5,315 nucleotides of DNA from Candidatus Cloacimonadota bacterium (GTDB lineage: Bacteria; Cloacimonadota; Cloacimonadia; Cloacimonadales; TCS61). Made by a program: the position numbers and the translations under genes. Of this stretch, positions 1-5,315 are shown in pieces; within the stretch, counting starts at the first letter, position 1, and each line of letters opens with the position of its first letter. The DNA is taken from NCBI GenBank assembly GCA_014382915.1, contig JACNIV010000099.1, positions 1 to 5,315 on the forward strand, written 5' to 3'. Below the pieces are notes generated by a model. The model was not told the origin of the DNA and did not search any database. It saw nothing but the letters and a program-made list of their open reading frames with translations.

Positions 1-935
1 TAGATACCAACATAATTAGTATTGCTTGTATAATATGAATGAAGGATTTCCATATCTCCATCATCATCAAGATCTGCAAAAACCGGTTGAGCATAACTCA
101 TTCCGCCTGCAACATTTAATTTGGGCCATCCTGGTTTTGTAACTCCATCCTTATCCCATAGAAATACGGAATAAAAAGATACCGCACAAATTTCAATCTC
201 TCCGTCATTATCAACATCTCCAACGGAAGGAGTTGCCACGCACATATAATCCAATGATTGAGGCCAACCGAGATAAGTTGTTCCATCACTATTAAATACA
301 AGAACATGTCCATTTGGATAAAGCCTTTGTCCCAAGATTATCTCAAGACTGCCATCATTATCAAGATCATAAATAACAGGAGATTTCAAGGCACCGGTCT
401 CACCAACATACTGCGGCCAACCGGGAACATCTGTACCGTCATTATGCCATGCATAAAGCGTATTAGATTTTCCTGCTGCTACTATTTCTAACCCTGGATA
501 TGCTGGGTCTATATCACCGACAGCACATTTTGATTGAATTTGATCCAAACCTGTTTTTGGCCAACCGATAAGTTCATTACCCAGAAAATCCCACACATGG
601 AATGAGCCGTCAGTAGAACCTGCCAGAATTTCAAGTAAACTGTTGTCATCAATATCAGCAAGACTGGCACCGGTCGGAGCAAAATTAGGAGCCGTTCCCA
701 TATTTTGTGGCCAACCCGGCATTTGCTCCGGCTGAGTGCGATGAAGTGTTTGGAGTTGTTGAATTGTTTCTTTAAATTGGAGTCTTCCATCAAGGTCCGT
801 TCTATAAACATCCATTGATAATAATTCTGAGTTAGGCTTTTGATTCTCTGCAAAAAGAATTGCAGAGAAAGTGATTAATACAATAATTAATAAACTTACA
901 AATTTACTTCCGTAAATAATTATGTTTGTTGTCAT
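1..935 (-). CDS. Secreted FG-GAP/VCBS-repeat beta-propeller-like protein, 3' part outside window
   Basis: The frame is open from an ATG at 935-933 to the left edge: 311 complete codons and no stop, so the C-terminus is missing. The start is supported by an AAGGAG 5 nt upstream and by a signal peptide: a hydrophobic stretch at about residues 12-28 and a likely cut after LFA at 29. The mature part has five repeats of about 48 residues, beginning near 92, 138, 187, 237 and 285. Each has a calcium-site-like D-[ILV]-D-x-[DN]-G core followed by [LIM]EI[LIVC]; the second is divergent (DIDPAYPG). A GWP tripeptide recurs at 74-76, 124-126, 172-174, 223-225 and 269-271. This is the pattern of FG-GAP/VCBS (integrin alpha-like) propeller blades, usually exported binding or scaffold modules. 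It is the third gene of the operon, 12 nt after the previous stop, and resembles that neighbour in architecture. A C-terminal sorting domain is expected off the edge but not seen. Ligand unknown. Confidence 0.9.
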   Translation of the reverse strand, partial: MTTNIIIYGSKFVSLLIIVLITFSAILFAENQKPNSELLSMDVYRTDLDGRLQFKETIQQLQTLHRTQPEQMPGWPQNMGTAPNFAPTGASLADIDDNSLLEILAGSTDGSFHVWDFLGNELIGWPKTGLDQIQSKCAVGDIDPAYPGLEIVAAGKSNTLYAWHNDGTDVPGWPQYVGETGALKSPVIYDLDNDGSLEIILGQRLYPNGHVLVFNSDGTTYLGWPQSLDYMCVATPSVGDVDNDGEIEICAVSFYSVFLWDKDGVTKPGWPKLNVAGGMSYAQPVFADLDDDGDMEILHSYYTSNTNYVGI

Positions 936-940
936 ATCTT

Positions 941-946
941 CTCCTT
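941..946 (-). promoter_or_regulatory. Ribosome binding site of the third gene
   Basis: AAGGAG on the minus strand lies 5 nt before the ATG at 935-933, inside the 12-nt gap after the stop codon at 948-950. It is the best Shine-Dalgarno match at this junction and fixes the start of the left-hand gene. Confidence 0.8.
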
Positions 947-947
947 C

Positions 948-2720
948 TTATTTTAATAACAACATCTTTTTGACATTCGATTTGTTTACATCATTTATTA
1001 ATCGATAGAAATAAATTCCAGAACTCACCGGTTGATTGTTTTCATCGGTTCCATCCCAAACCACTTTCCCAATATTCAATTTACAATTTTCAATATTCAA
1101 TTGTTTCACCTTCTGACCTTTGATGTTATAAATTACGATCTCTGTGTCCTTTGCGTCCTCTGCGGTGAGATTAAATGAAATCGTTGTGGTTGGGTTGAAC
1201 GGGTTGGGGTAGTTACTTAAATAAAAACCAAACGAGTTAATTACTTGCTCGTCATCAATTCCGGTAAATATTTCAGGTTGGATAGAACCTGTGTTAAATC
1301 TATCGTGCTTGAACATTGGCCAAAATTCAAAATCCGGGAAGAACGCATCATCTTCATCAAGAAAAACAAGATTACCAGAATTGGAGGAGAAAACCAATTC
1401 GATATCGCCATCGTTGTCCATATCACCCAATGCTGGCGTTGGACTGAATGTTCCGGAATTTCCTTCATCATCAAGATAATATGGATAGCCATCAACAACT
1501 GAACCATCAGAATGCAATGCGAAAATATAATTGTGTATTTTTACAATTATCTCCACACTGGTTGTATCTCCATCTATATCGGCAATGATCGGTGAAGAAT
1601 TAATATTCCCCGCAGAACCTGTATGATCTAATACAACAGGCCAGTTTGCTACTGCATTTCCATCATGATGAAAAGCGTAAAGCTTCTCCAGAAAAGTTGG
1701 ACCGGGTACATATCCACCTATTAATATTTCAACGTCGCCATCGCCATCTATATCTCCCAATGCAGGAGAAGAAAGCCTGCCATAAGTAACAGTTACAGGC
1801 CAGCCGGGCTTTAAATTTCCTTGCGGATCGATAACATACAATGAATCTTCGTTAGTCTCGCTGTAGGCAACAGCTACTATTTCAAGTGTTCCGTCATTAT
1901 CCAGATCGCCAATTGCCGGAGCAGCTTTTACCACTCCGCAAGTTTCGAAGGGAAAACCTTCTACAACAGAACCATCCATATTCCAGGCATAAATTTCGAA
2001 AGACTCAGGCACAACAGGTCCCTGAAAAGTTCCCGCAACTAATTCGTATTCATCATCATTATCGATATCTGCAATTGCAGGAGAACCAATATCGAAAGGT
2101 GCACTTACAGGCCAGCCCGGTAAAATACTTCCATCATAATTGAAAATAAAGAGTGAACTACCGGAAGGATAGATTATTTCCAGTTCTTCATCTTCATCTA
2201 CATTGAGTAAAACAGGTGATTTATGTGCTCCATAATACAGAGGAAATCCCGGAAGAGGATCACCGTATGAATCCCAAATATAAAGCGTAGACCAGCTTCC
2301 AGCAACAATATCAGTTATTCCATCATTATTTACATCACCTATTGCAGCAGTCGCAGAGAATGGAGAACCGACTTCTTTTGGCCAGCCGGGTAAATCGTTA
2401 CCGTTTATATCTATTGCATATACAAAACCAGAGCCATAAGGATTTGGCTGGTGTCCATACGTGGTCATTATTATATCTTTGACGTCATCTCCATCCAAAT
2501 CAGCGATTTTAAGAGAGGAAAGAACAGGGGACTGAGTATGATAATTCCAATCTCTTTCTCTATTTTCCAAAAGGATTGTCTGATGTGAGTTATTGATGAA
2601 AAGATCTTCTCCGGTATCAGAAAACGATGATCTGATGAATTCTGTATTGCAAAACAGTGAACTAATAGTAACTACATAGATAAACAATAATATTAAAAAG
2701 TCTGTCATATACTTTTTCAT
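948..2720 (-). CDS. Secreted FG-GAP/VCBS-repeat protein with type IX (FlgD-like) C-terminal sorting domain
   Basis: 590 residues, ATG at 2720-2718, stop TAA at 950-948. An AAAGGA 7 nt upstream favours this start over the in-frame Met5. Residues 1-24 form an export signal (charged KK, then a hydrophobic run); the Cys at 24 follows SLF and is not a convincing lipobox. Eight repeats of 44-58 residues begin near 71, 126, 171, 215, 269, 320, 378 and 430, each with a D-x-[DN]-x-[DN]-[GD]-like acidic loop and an [ED][IL][IVL] strand. GWP or a variant (GFP, NWP, GYP, FWP) closes each repeat, from PGWP at 111 to EFWP at 465. This suggests a calcium-stabilised propeller of seven or eight blades. A sorting domain spans about 503-590, starting YPNPFNP and ending KKMLLLK; such domains direct export through the Por/type IX system and are usually cleaved. 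It is the middle gene of the operon, with 12-nt gaps on both sides. Partner or ligand cannot be told from sequence. Confidence 0.93.
   Translation of the reverse strand: MKKYMTDFLILLFIYVVTISSLFCNTEFIRSSFSDTGEDLFINNSHQTILLENRERDWNYHTQSPVLSSLKIADLDGDDVKDIIMTTYGHQPNPYGSGFVYAIDINGNDLPGWPKEVGSPFSATAAIGDVNNDGITDIVAGSWSTLYIWDSYGDPLPGFPLYYGAHKSPVLLNVDEDEELEIIYPSGSSLFIFNYDGSILPGWPVSAPFDIGSPAIADIDNDDEYELVAGTFQGPVVPESFEIYAWNMDGSVVEGFPFETCGVVKAAPAIGDLDNDGTLEIVAVAYSETNEDSLYVIDPQGNLKPGWPVTVTYGRLSSPALGDIDGDGDVEILIGGYVPGPTFLEKLYAFHHDGNAVANWPVVLDHTGSAGNINSSPIIADIDGDTTSVEIIVKIHNYIFALHSDGSVVDGYPYYLDDEGNSGTFSPTPALGDMDNDGDIELVFSSNSGNLVFLDEDDAFFPDFEFWPMFKHDRFNTGSIQPEIFTGIDDEQVINSFGFYLSNYPNPFNPTTTISFNLTAEDAKDTEIVIYNIKGQKVKQLNIENCKLNIGKVVWDGTDENNQPVSSGIYFYRLINDVNKSNVKKMLLLK
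1070..1104 (-). repeat. Five-unit heptamer tract inside sorting domain, copy 1
   Basis: Read on the plus strand, five consecutive 7-bp units are CAATATT, CAATTTA, CAATTTT, CAATATT and CAATTGT. Units 1 and 4 are identical, so a 12-bp word (CAATATTCAATT) recurs 21 bp apart at 1070 and 1091. Seven is not a multiple of three, so in the minus-strand frame the repetition shows as LNI recurring every seven residues (LNIENCK then LNIGK). It lies wholly within the 83-bp identical run. Confidence 0.8.
1138..1164 (-). repeat. Three-unit 9-bp tract inside sorting domain, copy 1
   Basis: On the minus strand three consecutive 9-mers read CGCAGAGGA, CGCAAAGGA and CACAGAGAT. They encode A-E-D, A-K-D, T-E-I within the domain's LTAEDAKDTE segment. 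The last unit is degenerate. Confidence 0.7.
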
Positions 2721-2727
2721 ATTTCCA

Positions 2728-2733
2728 TCCTTT
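2728..2733 (-). promoter_or_regulatory. Ribosome binding site of the middle gene, overlapping the upstream stop
   Basis: AAAGGA on the minus strand lies 7 nt before the ATG at 2720-2718. Its first A is the last base of the upstream TAA (2735-2733), so terminating and initiating ribosomes meet here. This arrangement favours translational coupling of the first two genes. Confidence 0.75.
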
Positions 2734-4796
2734 TATTTAATTAACATCATTTTCTTTACAGCTTCCGTTTTGTTACTGATATTCAATCTATAGAAATAAA
2801 TACCTGAAGAAACCGGTTGATTATTTTCATCAGTTCCATCCCAAACCACTTTCCCAATATTCAATTTACAATTTTCAATATTCAATTGTTTCACCTTCTG
2901 ACCTTTGATGTTATAGATCGAAATCTCTGCGTCCTTTGCGTCCTCTGCGGTGAGATTAAATGAAATCGTTGTGCTTGGATTGAATGGGTTGGGATAGTTC
3001 GGATGAAGAGTGATCCCTGGATACAATTCATTTAACTCCTCATCAGGAACATCGCTGGGAATGTTCTGATAAAGTTCAATATTTACTTGCAATTCCTGGG
3101 TCGTGATTAATTTTTCTTCATTGGAAAAAACTGCATACCACGAATCTGAAGTTGGAAGAACAAAATCCACAGTATTTCCCGAACTATTTTGATTTATCTC
3201 AAATGCTTGAAAATCATTTCCAGCAGTATAATCATTAAAATTTTCTTCATCACAGATAAAGAAACCGATATGACCGGGTGCAGTTGATTTGGAAAATTCG
3301 TTATAATCATCGAAATTGGTGCCATATAAAATTTCTTTGGGAAGTTCATATTCCACTACAAAGCGATATTCATCTGCAGGATTGGCAGGAGGAGAATCAG
3401 GAGAAATATCAAGAACAGGCATTGTGCCTGGCAGGGTAACATTCCAATTATAATAAATTCCAGCACCACTGTTTGCGATCACTGTTTCCATTCCTGAAGC
3501 CGGATAATTTCCGATGCTGCTGGTTACCTGTGCAGTATAGGTGCGGCTGTCTCCCAGAAGAAATTGTTTTTGCCCATTGAAATCCGTCCAACCCGCAGTA
3601 CAACCCCAACCTGTACAAGGACTGCTGTATAACTTAATTCTTGCACCATCAACCGGATTTCCATTATTATCTACCACATTAACACTGAGAGTGCAGACCT
3701 CTGTATATTTCTCGGTAGTATCCCAGATATAGCTGTCTCCTCTCCAGTTAAAGGCAGAAGCAACGGTCCAACCCCAGTTTTCATAACCTCCCGGATTATC
3801 AATATATGTATTTACTGGTTCCCAGGCAATCCAGCGTCTATCCCAGAATTCATTGATCTTATGATTATCACTGTACATCACATTAACAGTAGCAGGAATA
3901 AGTGAAGCTCTCGCTGTTGCGGAAGTTAAATAGGAATGAACACTGCAAGTACCGATATGTTGTCTGTAAATCCGTACCGGTTGGTCATGATGAGGATTCG
4001 ACTGGAATGTCATCACATCCTGAATCCATTGAGTTACAGCACCAACAGCACCGTTATCAACTGTATTCTGCTGGCATTTCCAAAGAACCTGACAGGTATC
4101 GAGACAGGTTCGAAGCATAGGGTATCCCGCATCGTTGTGATTCATCAGGAAATCACGCCAGAACACTCCCGTAGGCGGATCTGCCGGAGTACCTGTATCA
4201 GGATTAATGTAATTCGGAACTTCTTTATGTAATTTCGGATGAACAATATGCCAATAATAAATTTCCCGTGGTATCTCGATCTCCTGGATAATTCCCTCTT
4301 CCTCAACCTGATAAACAGCAGTGGAATAATAATCATCACCTTCATAATCAACAATGTCTACATAGTCAAAGAAGTTATCCATCATATACAGGTATTCTAC
4401 ATTCTCAATCAATACCTGTGTATCCATAGAAGAAGAAAGGGTTTGTGGTGCAGTATGCGCTACCTCGAAACAGATTTCATCAATTAAAGGATCGGTAGCA
4501 TTGATAATTAGATTCGCATACAAATTCTGGGTATCTTCATCCAGTCTGCTGAAATTATCTCTTAGATCGGTTTTAAGCCAGCCGGGAGCAATATCCACAG
4601 CAGCTTCAGCATCATCTGTAAGATTTTCCGGTGGTAAAATTGGAACAAGAAAGTTAGTAGCAGATTGAAGCGTAACATAACATTTTTCTCCTGCAGGCAG
4701 CAATTTGGAAAAATATACAGAATCAATTAATACCCATTCAGCTGATAATGTGATAACAAAAAAAATAATAAAAACAATAAAAAATACGGATTTCAT
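2733..4796 (-). CDS. Secreted transglutaminase-like protein with type IX (FlgD-like) C-terminal sorting domain
   Basis: 687 residues, ATG at 4796-4794, stop TAA at 2735-2733; AAGGAG 6 nt upstream supports the start. Residues 1-19 are a signal peptide with a likely cut after TLSA. Residues 20 to about 240 match no family I can name. A transglutaminase-like core spans about 250-335: GTCSVHSYLTSATARASLIP carries the candidate nucleophile Cys284, His312 fits the catalytic His, and Glu326 in WEPVN sits where the family usually has Asp. Residues 366 to about 455 look like a carboxypeptidase-regulatory-like beta-sandwich (SVNVVDNNGNPVDGARIKLY). Residues 456-598 are unassigned. The sorting domain runs from YPNPFNP at 601 to KKMMLIK. 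Family members are cysteine proteases, amidases or protein cross-linkers; which applies here is open. Eleven cysteines, some closely spaced (231, 235, 241; 394, 399), would suit disulfides outside the cell. It is first in the operon and shares its domain DNA with the next gene. Confidence 0.92.
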   Translation of the reverse strand: MKSVFFIVFIIFFVITLSAEWVLIDSVYFSKLLPAGEKCYVTLQSATNFLVPILPPENLTDDAEAAVDIAPGWLKTDLRDNFSRLDEDTQNLYANLIINATDPLIDEICFEVAHTAPQTLSSSMDTQVLIENVEYLYMMDNFFDYVDIVDYEGDDYYSTAVYQVEEEGIIQEIEIPREIYYWHIVHPKLHKEVPNYINPDTGTPADPPTGVFWRDFLMNHNDAGYPMLRTCLDTCQVLWKCQQNTVDNGAVGAVTQWIQDVMTFQSNPHHDQPVRIYRQHIGTCSVHSYLTSATARASLIPATVNVMYSDNHKINEFWDRRWIAWEPVNTYIDNPGGYENWGWTVASAFNWRGDSYIWDTTEKYTEVCTLSVNVVDNNGNPVDGARIKLYSSPCTGWGCTAGWTDFNGQKQFLLGDSRTYTAQVTSSIGNYPASGMETVIANSGAGIYYNWNVTLPGTMPVLDISPDSPPANPADEYRFVVEYELPKEILYGTNFDDYNEFSKSTAPGHIGFFICDEENFNDYTAGNDFQAFEINQNSSGNTVDFVLPTSDSWYAVFSNEEKLITTQELQVNIELYQNIPSDVPDEELNELYPGITLHPNYPNPFNPSTTISFNLTAEDAKDAEISIYNIKGQKVKQLNIENCKLNIGKVVWDGTDENNQPVSSGIYFYRLNISNKTEAVKKMMLIK
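2855..2889 (-). repeat. Five-unit heptamer tract inside sorting domain, copy 2
   Basis: Base-for-base identical to 1070-1104, with five 7-bp units of the form CAATWTT on the plus strand. It encodes the LNIENCKLNI segment of the transglutaminase-like protein (about residues 638-647). Confidence 0.8.
2923..2949 (-). repeat. Three-unit 9-bp tract inside sorting domain, copy 2
   Basis: On the minus strand the 9-mers are CGCAGAGGA, CGCAAAGGA and CGCAGAGAT. This copy is more regular than the one at 1138-1164, because the third unit keeps CGCAGAG. It encodes A-E-D, A-K-D, A-E-I. Confidence 0.72.
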
Positions 4797-4802
4797 AATA
4801 AT

Positions 4803-4808
4803 CTCCTT
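4803..4808 (-). promoter_or_regulatory. Ribosome binding site of the first gene
   Basis: AAGGAG on the minus strand, within AAAAGGAGAT, lies 6 nt before the ATG at 4796-4794. It is a near-consensus Shine-Dalgarno sequence and fixes the start of the transglutaminase-like gene. Confidence 0.85.
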
Positions 4809-4842
4809 TTGTCATTCGAACATTTTTCCCTCTTTAGAATTA

Positions 4843-4864
4843 AGTAATTAATCATATAATTACT
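4843..4864. promoter_or_regulatory. Perfect inverted repeat 8-6-8 upstream of the operon, possible operator
   Basis: AGTAATTA at 4843-4850 and its exact complement TAATTACT at 4857-4864 flank a 6-base spacer. Arm centres are 14 bp apart, and the element ends 46 nt before the start codon. It overlaps the tentative -10 of the operon promoter, as a repressor site would. Low sequence complexity means chance symmetry is possible. Confidence 0.35.
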
Positions 4865-4886
4865 ACAATTAATTTTTACGATTCAA
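4857..4886 (-). promoter_or_regulatory. Tentative promoter of the three-gene operon
   Basis: On the minus strand, TTGAAT (4886-4881) is followed after 18 bases by TAATTA (4862-4857), a loose sigma-70-type pair. It would start transcription near 4850 and leave a leader of about 50 nt. The region is so AT-rich that other pairs can be drawn, and promoter rules in this lineage are uncertain. I found no match to the Bacteroidetes TAnnTTTG element here. Confidence 0.22.
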
Positions 4887-5070
4887 TTTTCTATTTCTTG
4901 TGGAACTTATGTAAAGAACTTTTTCTCAAAATAAAGTTTTTTTCCTAAATAAATAAAATCTGAAACAAAAATTAATGTAATCTGCACCCTATTAAAAAGC
5001 AAACGAGAATTCAATGGAAAAAATATTTTATATATTTTCAGTGATTATTTTTATATCTAATAGAAAATTC

Positions 5071-5076
5071 TTGACT
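5071..5076 (+). promoter_or_regulatory. Possible -35 element of the tRNA transcription unit
   Basis: TTGACT lies 34 nt before the 5' end of tRNA-Pro, a sensible distance for a -35 box, but no clear -10 box follows at 16-18 bases. Only the -35-like half is supported. Confidence 0.25.
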
Positions 5077-5109
5077 CTGAATTACCGTTTTTTTTGGTTG
5101 CTACCTGTT

Positions 5110-5187
<78 letters not shown>

Positions 5188-5203
5188 ATTCATTAAAAAT
5201 GGT

Positions 5204-5209
5204 TTGACA
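5204..5209 (+). promoter_or_regulatory. Consensus -35-like hexamer between the two tRNA genes
   Basis: TTGACA is a perfect sigma-70 -35 match, located 41 nt before tRNA-Val in the 63-nt spacer. The -10 region (about 5225-5232) is only a weak AATT-type match. Either tRNA-Val has its own promoter or the match is accidental and the two tRNAs are co-transcribed. Confidence 0.25.
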
Positions 5210-5250
5210 GCAATAAGTGAAATCAGAATTTCGCTTTCAGAAAGTAACAA

Positions 5251-5315
5251 GGGCGTGTAGCTCAGTTGGGAGAGCGCCTGCCTTACAAGCAGGTGGTCGG
5301 GGGTTCAAGTCCCTC
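5251..5315 (+). tRNA. tRNA-Val (anticodon UAC), 3' end cut by window edge
   Basis: The 5' acceptor strand is GGGCGTG (5251-5257). D stem GCTC pairs with GAGC. Anticodon stem CCTGC pairs with GCAGG around loop CTTACAA, giving anticodon TAC at 5284-5286. T stem GGGGG pairs with CCCTC (one G-U pair) around loop TTCAAGT. The window ends at the last base of the T stem, so the 3' acceptor strand and any CCA lie outside. It follows tRNA-Pro by 63 nt on the same strand. Confidence 0.95.

Larger units (their letters stand above)
1001..1214 (-). repeat. Sorting-domain DNA repeat, copy 1 (in the middle gene)
   Basis: This stretch encodes most of the C-terminal sorting domain of the 590-residue protein and matches 2786-2999 at a constant offset of 1785 bp with no gaps. 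By hand count there are about 18 mismatches in 214 positions. The run 1048-1130 (83 bp) is identical, third codon positions included, and 1146-1188 is another identical run of 43 bp. The bodies of the two host proteins are unrelated, so the repeat is confined to the domain. Confidence 0.92.
2786..2999 (-). repeat. Sorting-domain DNA repeat, copy 2 (in the first gene)
   Basis: Partner of 1001-1214. The identical core is 2833-2915 (83 bp) and a second identical stretch is 2931-2973. It encodes the sorting domain of the transglutaminase-like protein in the same reading frame and at the same place in the domain as the other copy. Confidence 0.92.
4797..5109. other. Non-coding divergent region between operon and tRNA genes
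   Basis: These 313 bases separate the minus-strand operon from the plus-strand tRNA genes. I see no credible gene. The stretch is strongly AT-rich with repeated A/T tracts (for example 4937-4943 and 5087-5095). It holds the leader and ribosome binding site of the first gene, a perfect inverted repeat at 4843-4864, and a TTGACT 34 nt before tRNA-Pro. Nothing resembling a riboswitch or a GC-rich terminator is visible. Confidence 0.7.

Noticed and set aside
509..853. Minus-strand open frame of 114 codons
   Set aside because: It lies out of frame inside the left-hand propeller gene, which has a ribosome binding site, signal peptide and regular repeats. This frame has none of these.
1245..2143. 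Plus-strand open frames opposite the middle gene (about 1245-1502 and 1886-2143)
   Set aside because: They are antisense shadows of the FG-GAP repeats, with low-complexity translations and no ribosome binding site that stands out.
2649..2720. Possible lipoprotein signal at Cys24 of the middle gene
   Set aside because: The residues before the Cys are SLF, with Phe at -1 where a lipobox needs a small residue; an ordinary signal peptide fits better.
3902..4487. Plus-strand open frames opposite the transglutaminase-like gene
   Set aside because: The opposite strand encodes a coherent protein with signal peptide and domains; these frames overlap each other and have no recognisable content.
4855..4860. 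Perfect TATAAT on the plus strand
   Set aside because: It is 250 nt from the tRNA genes, has no good -35 partner and sits within the symmetric AT-rich element, so it is most likely coincidental.
4917..4938. AACTTT and AAAGTT pair followed by a T-run, terminator-like on the plus strand
   Set aside because: The stem is only 6 bp with one G-C pair, and no plus-strand gene ends here.
5219..5244. Small inverted repeats between the tRNA genes (GAAAT/ATTTC and CTTTC/GAAAG)
   Set aside because: Five-bp AT-rich arms, one of them with a single-base centre, are too weak to call a terminator or processing signal.

Overview
The window looks like part of a bacterial chromosome from the FCB side of the tree. 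It is AT-rich. Two of its proteins end in a C-terminal domain that begins YPNPFNP and closes with GIYFYRL and a final KK-hydrophobic-K strand, the pattern of type IX secretion (Por) sorting domains with a FlgD-like fold. The exact wording of that domain (FNLTAEDAKD, IYNIKGQKVK, PVSSGIYFYR) is what I associate with Candidatus Cloacimonadota. That assignment is recall and inference, not a search; other FCB lineages remain possible.

Layout: about 90% of the window is one minus-strand operon of at least three genes, read from right to left. First is a 687-residue secreted protein with a transglutaminase-like core (2733-4796). Second is a 590-residue secreted protein with eight FG-GAP/VCBS-like repeats (948-2720). 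Third is another FG-GAP/VCBS-like protein whose first 311 codons lie here (1-935) and which runs off the left edge. Both junctions are exactly 12 nt, and each carries its own ribosome binding site. All three proteins start with a signal peptide. The two complete ones end in the same sorting domain; the third has its C-terminus outside the window.

To the right is a 313-nt AT-rich non-coding region (4797-5109) with a perfect 8-6-8 inverted repeat about 50 nt upstream of the first gene. A plus-strand pair of tRNA genes follows: a complete tRNA-Pro(UGG) with encoded CCA (5110-5187) and a tRNA-Val(UAC) cut by the right edge (5251-5315).

Together the genes suggest an exported set: a probable cysteine-dependent transglutaminase/protease-like enzyme made with two calcium-binding beta-propeller-like proteins, presumably for the cell surface or exterior. 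The substrate is unknown. The most unusual feature is at DNA level. The sorting-domain regions of the first two genes share an 83-bp identical run inside a roughly 214-bp repeat spaced 1785 bp apart, a multiple of three. Inside each copy are two microsatellite-like tracts, one of 7-bp and one of 9-bp period, read in frame as protein.
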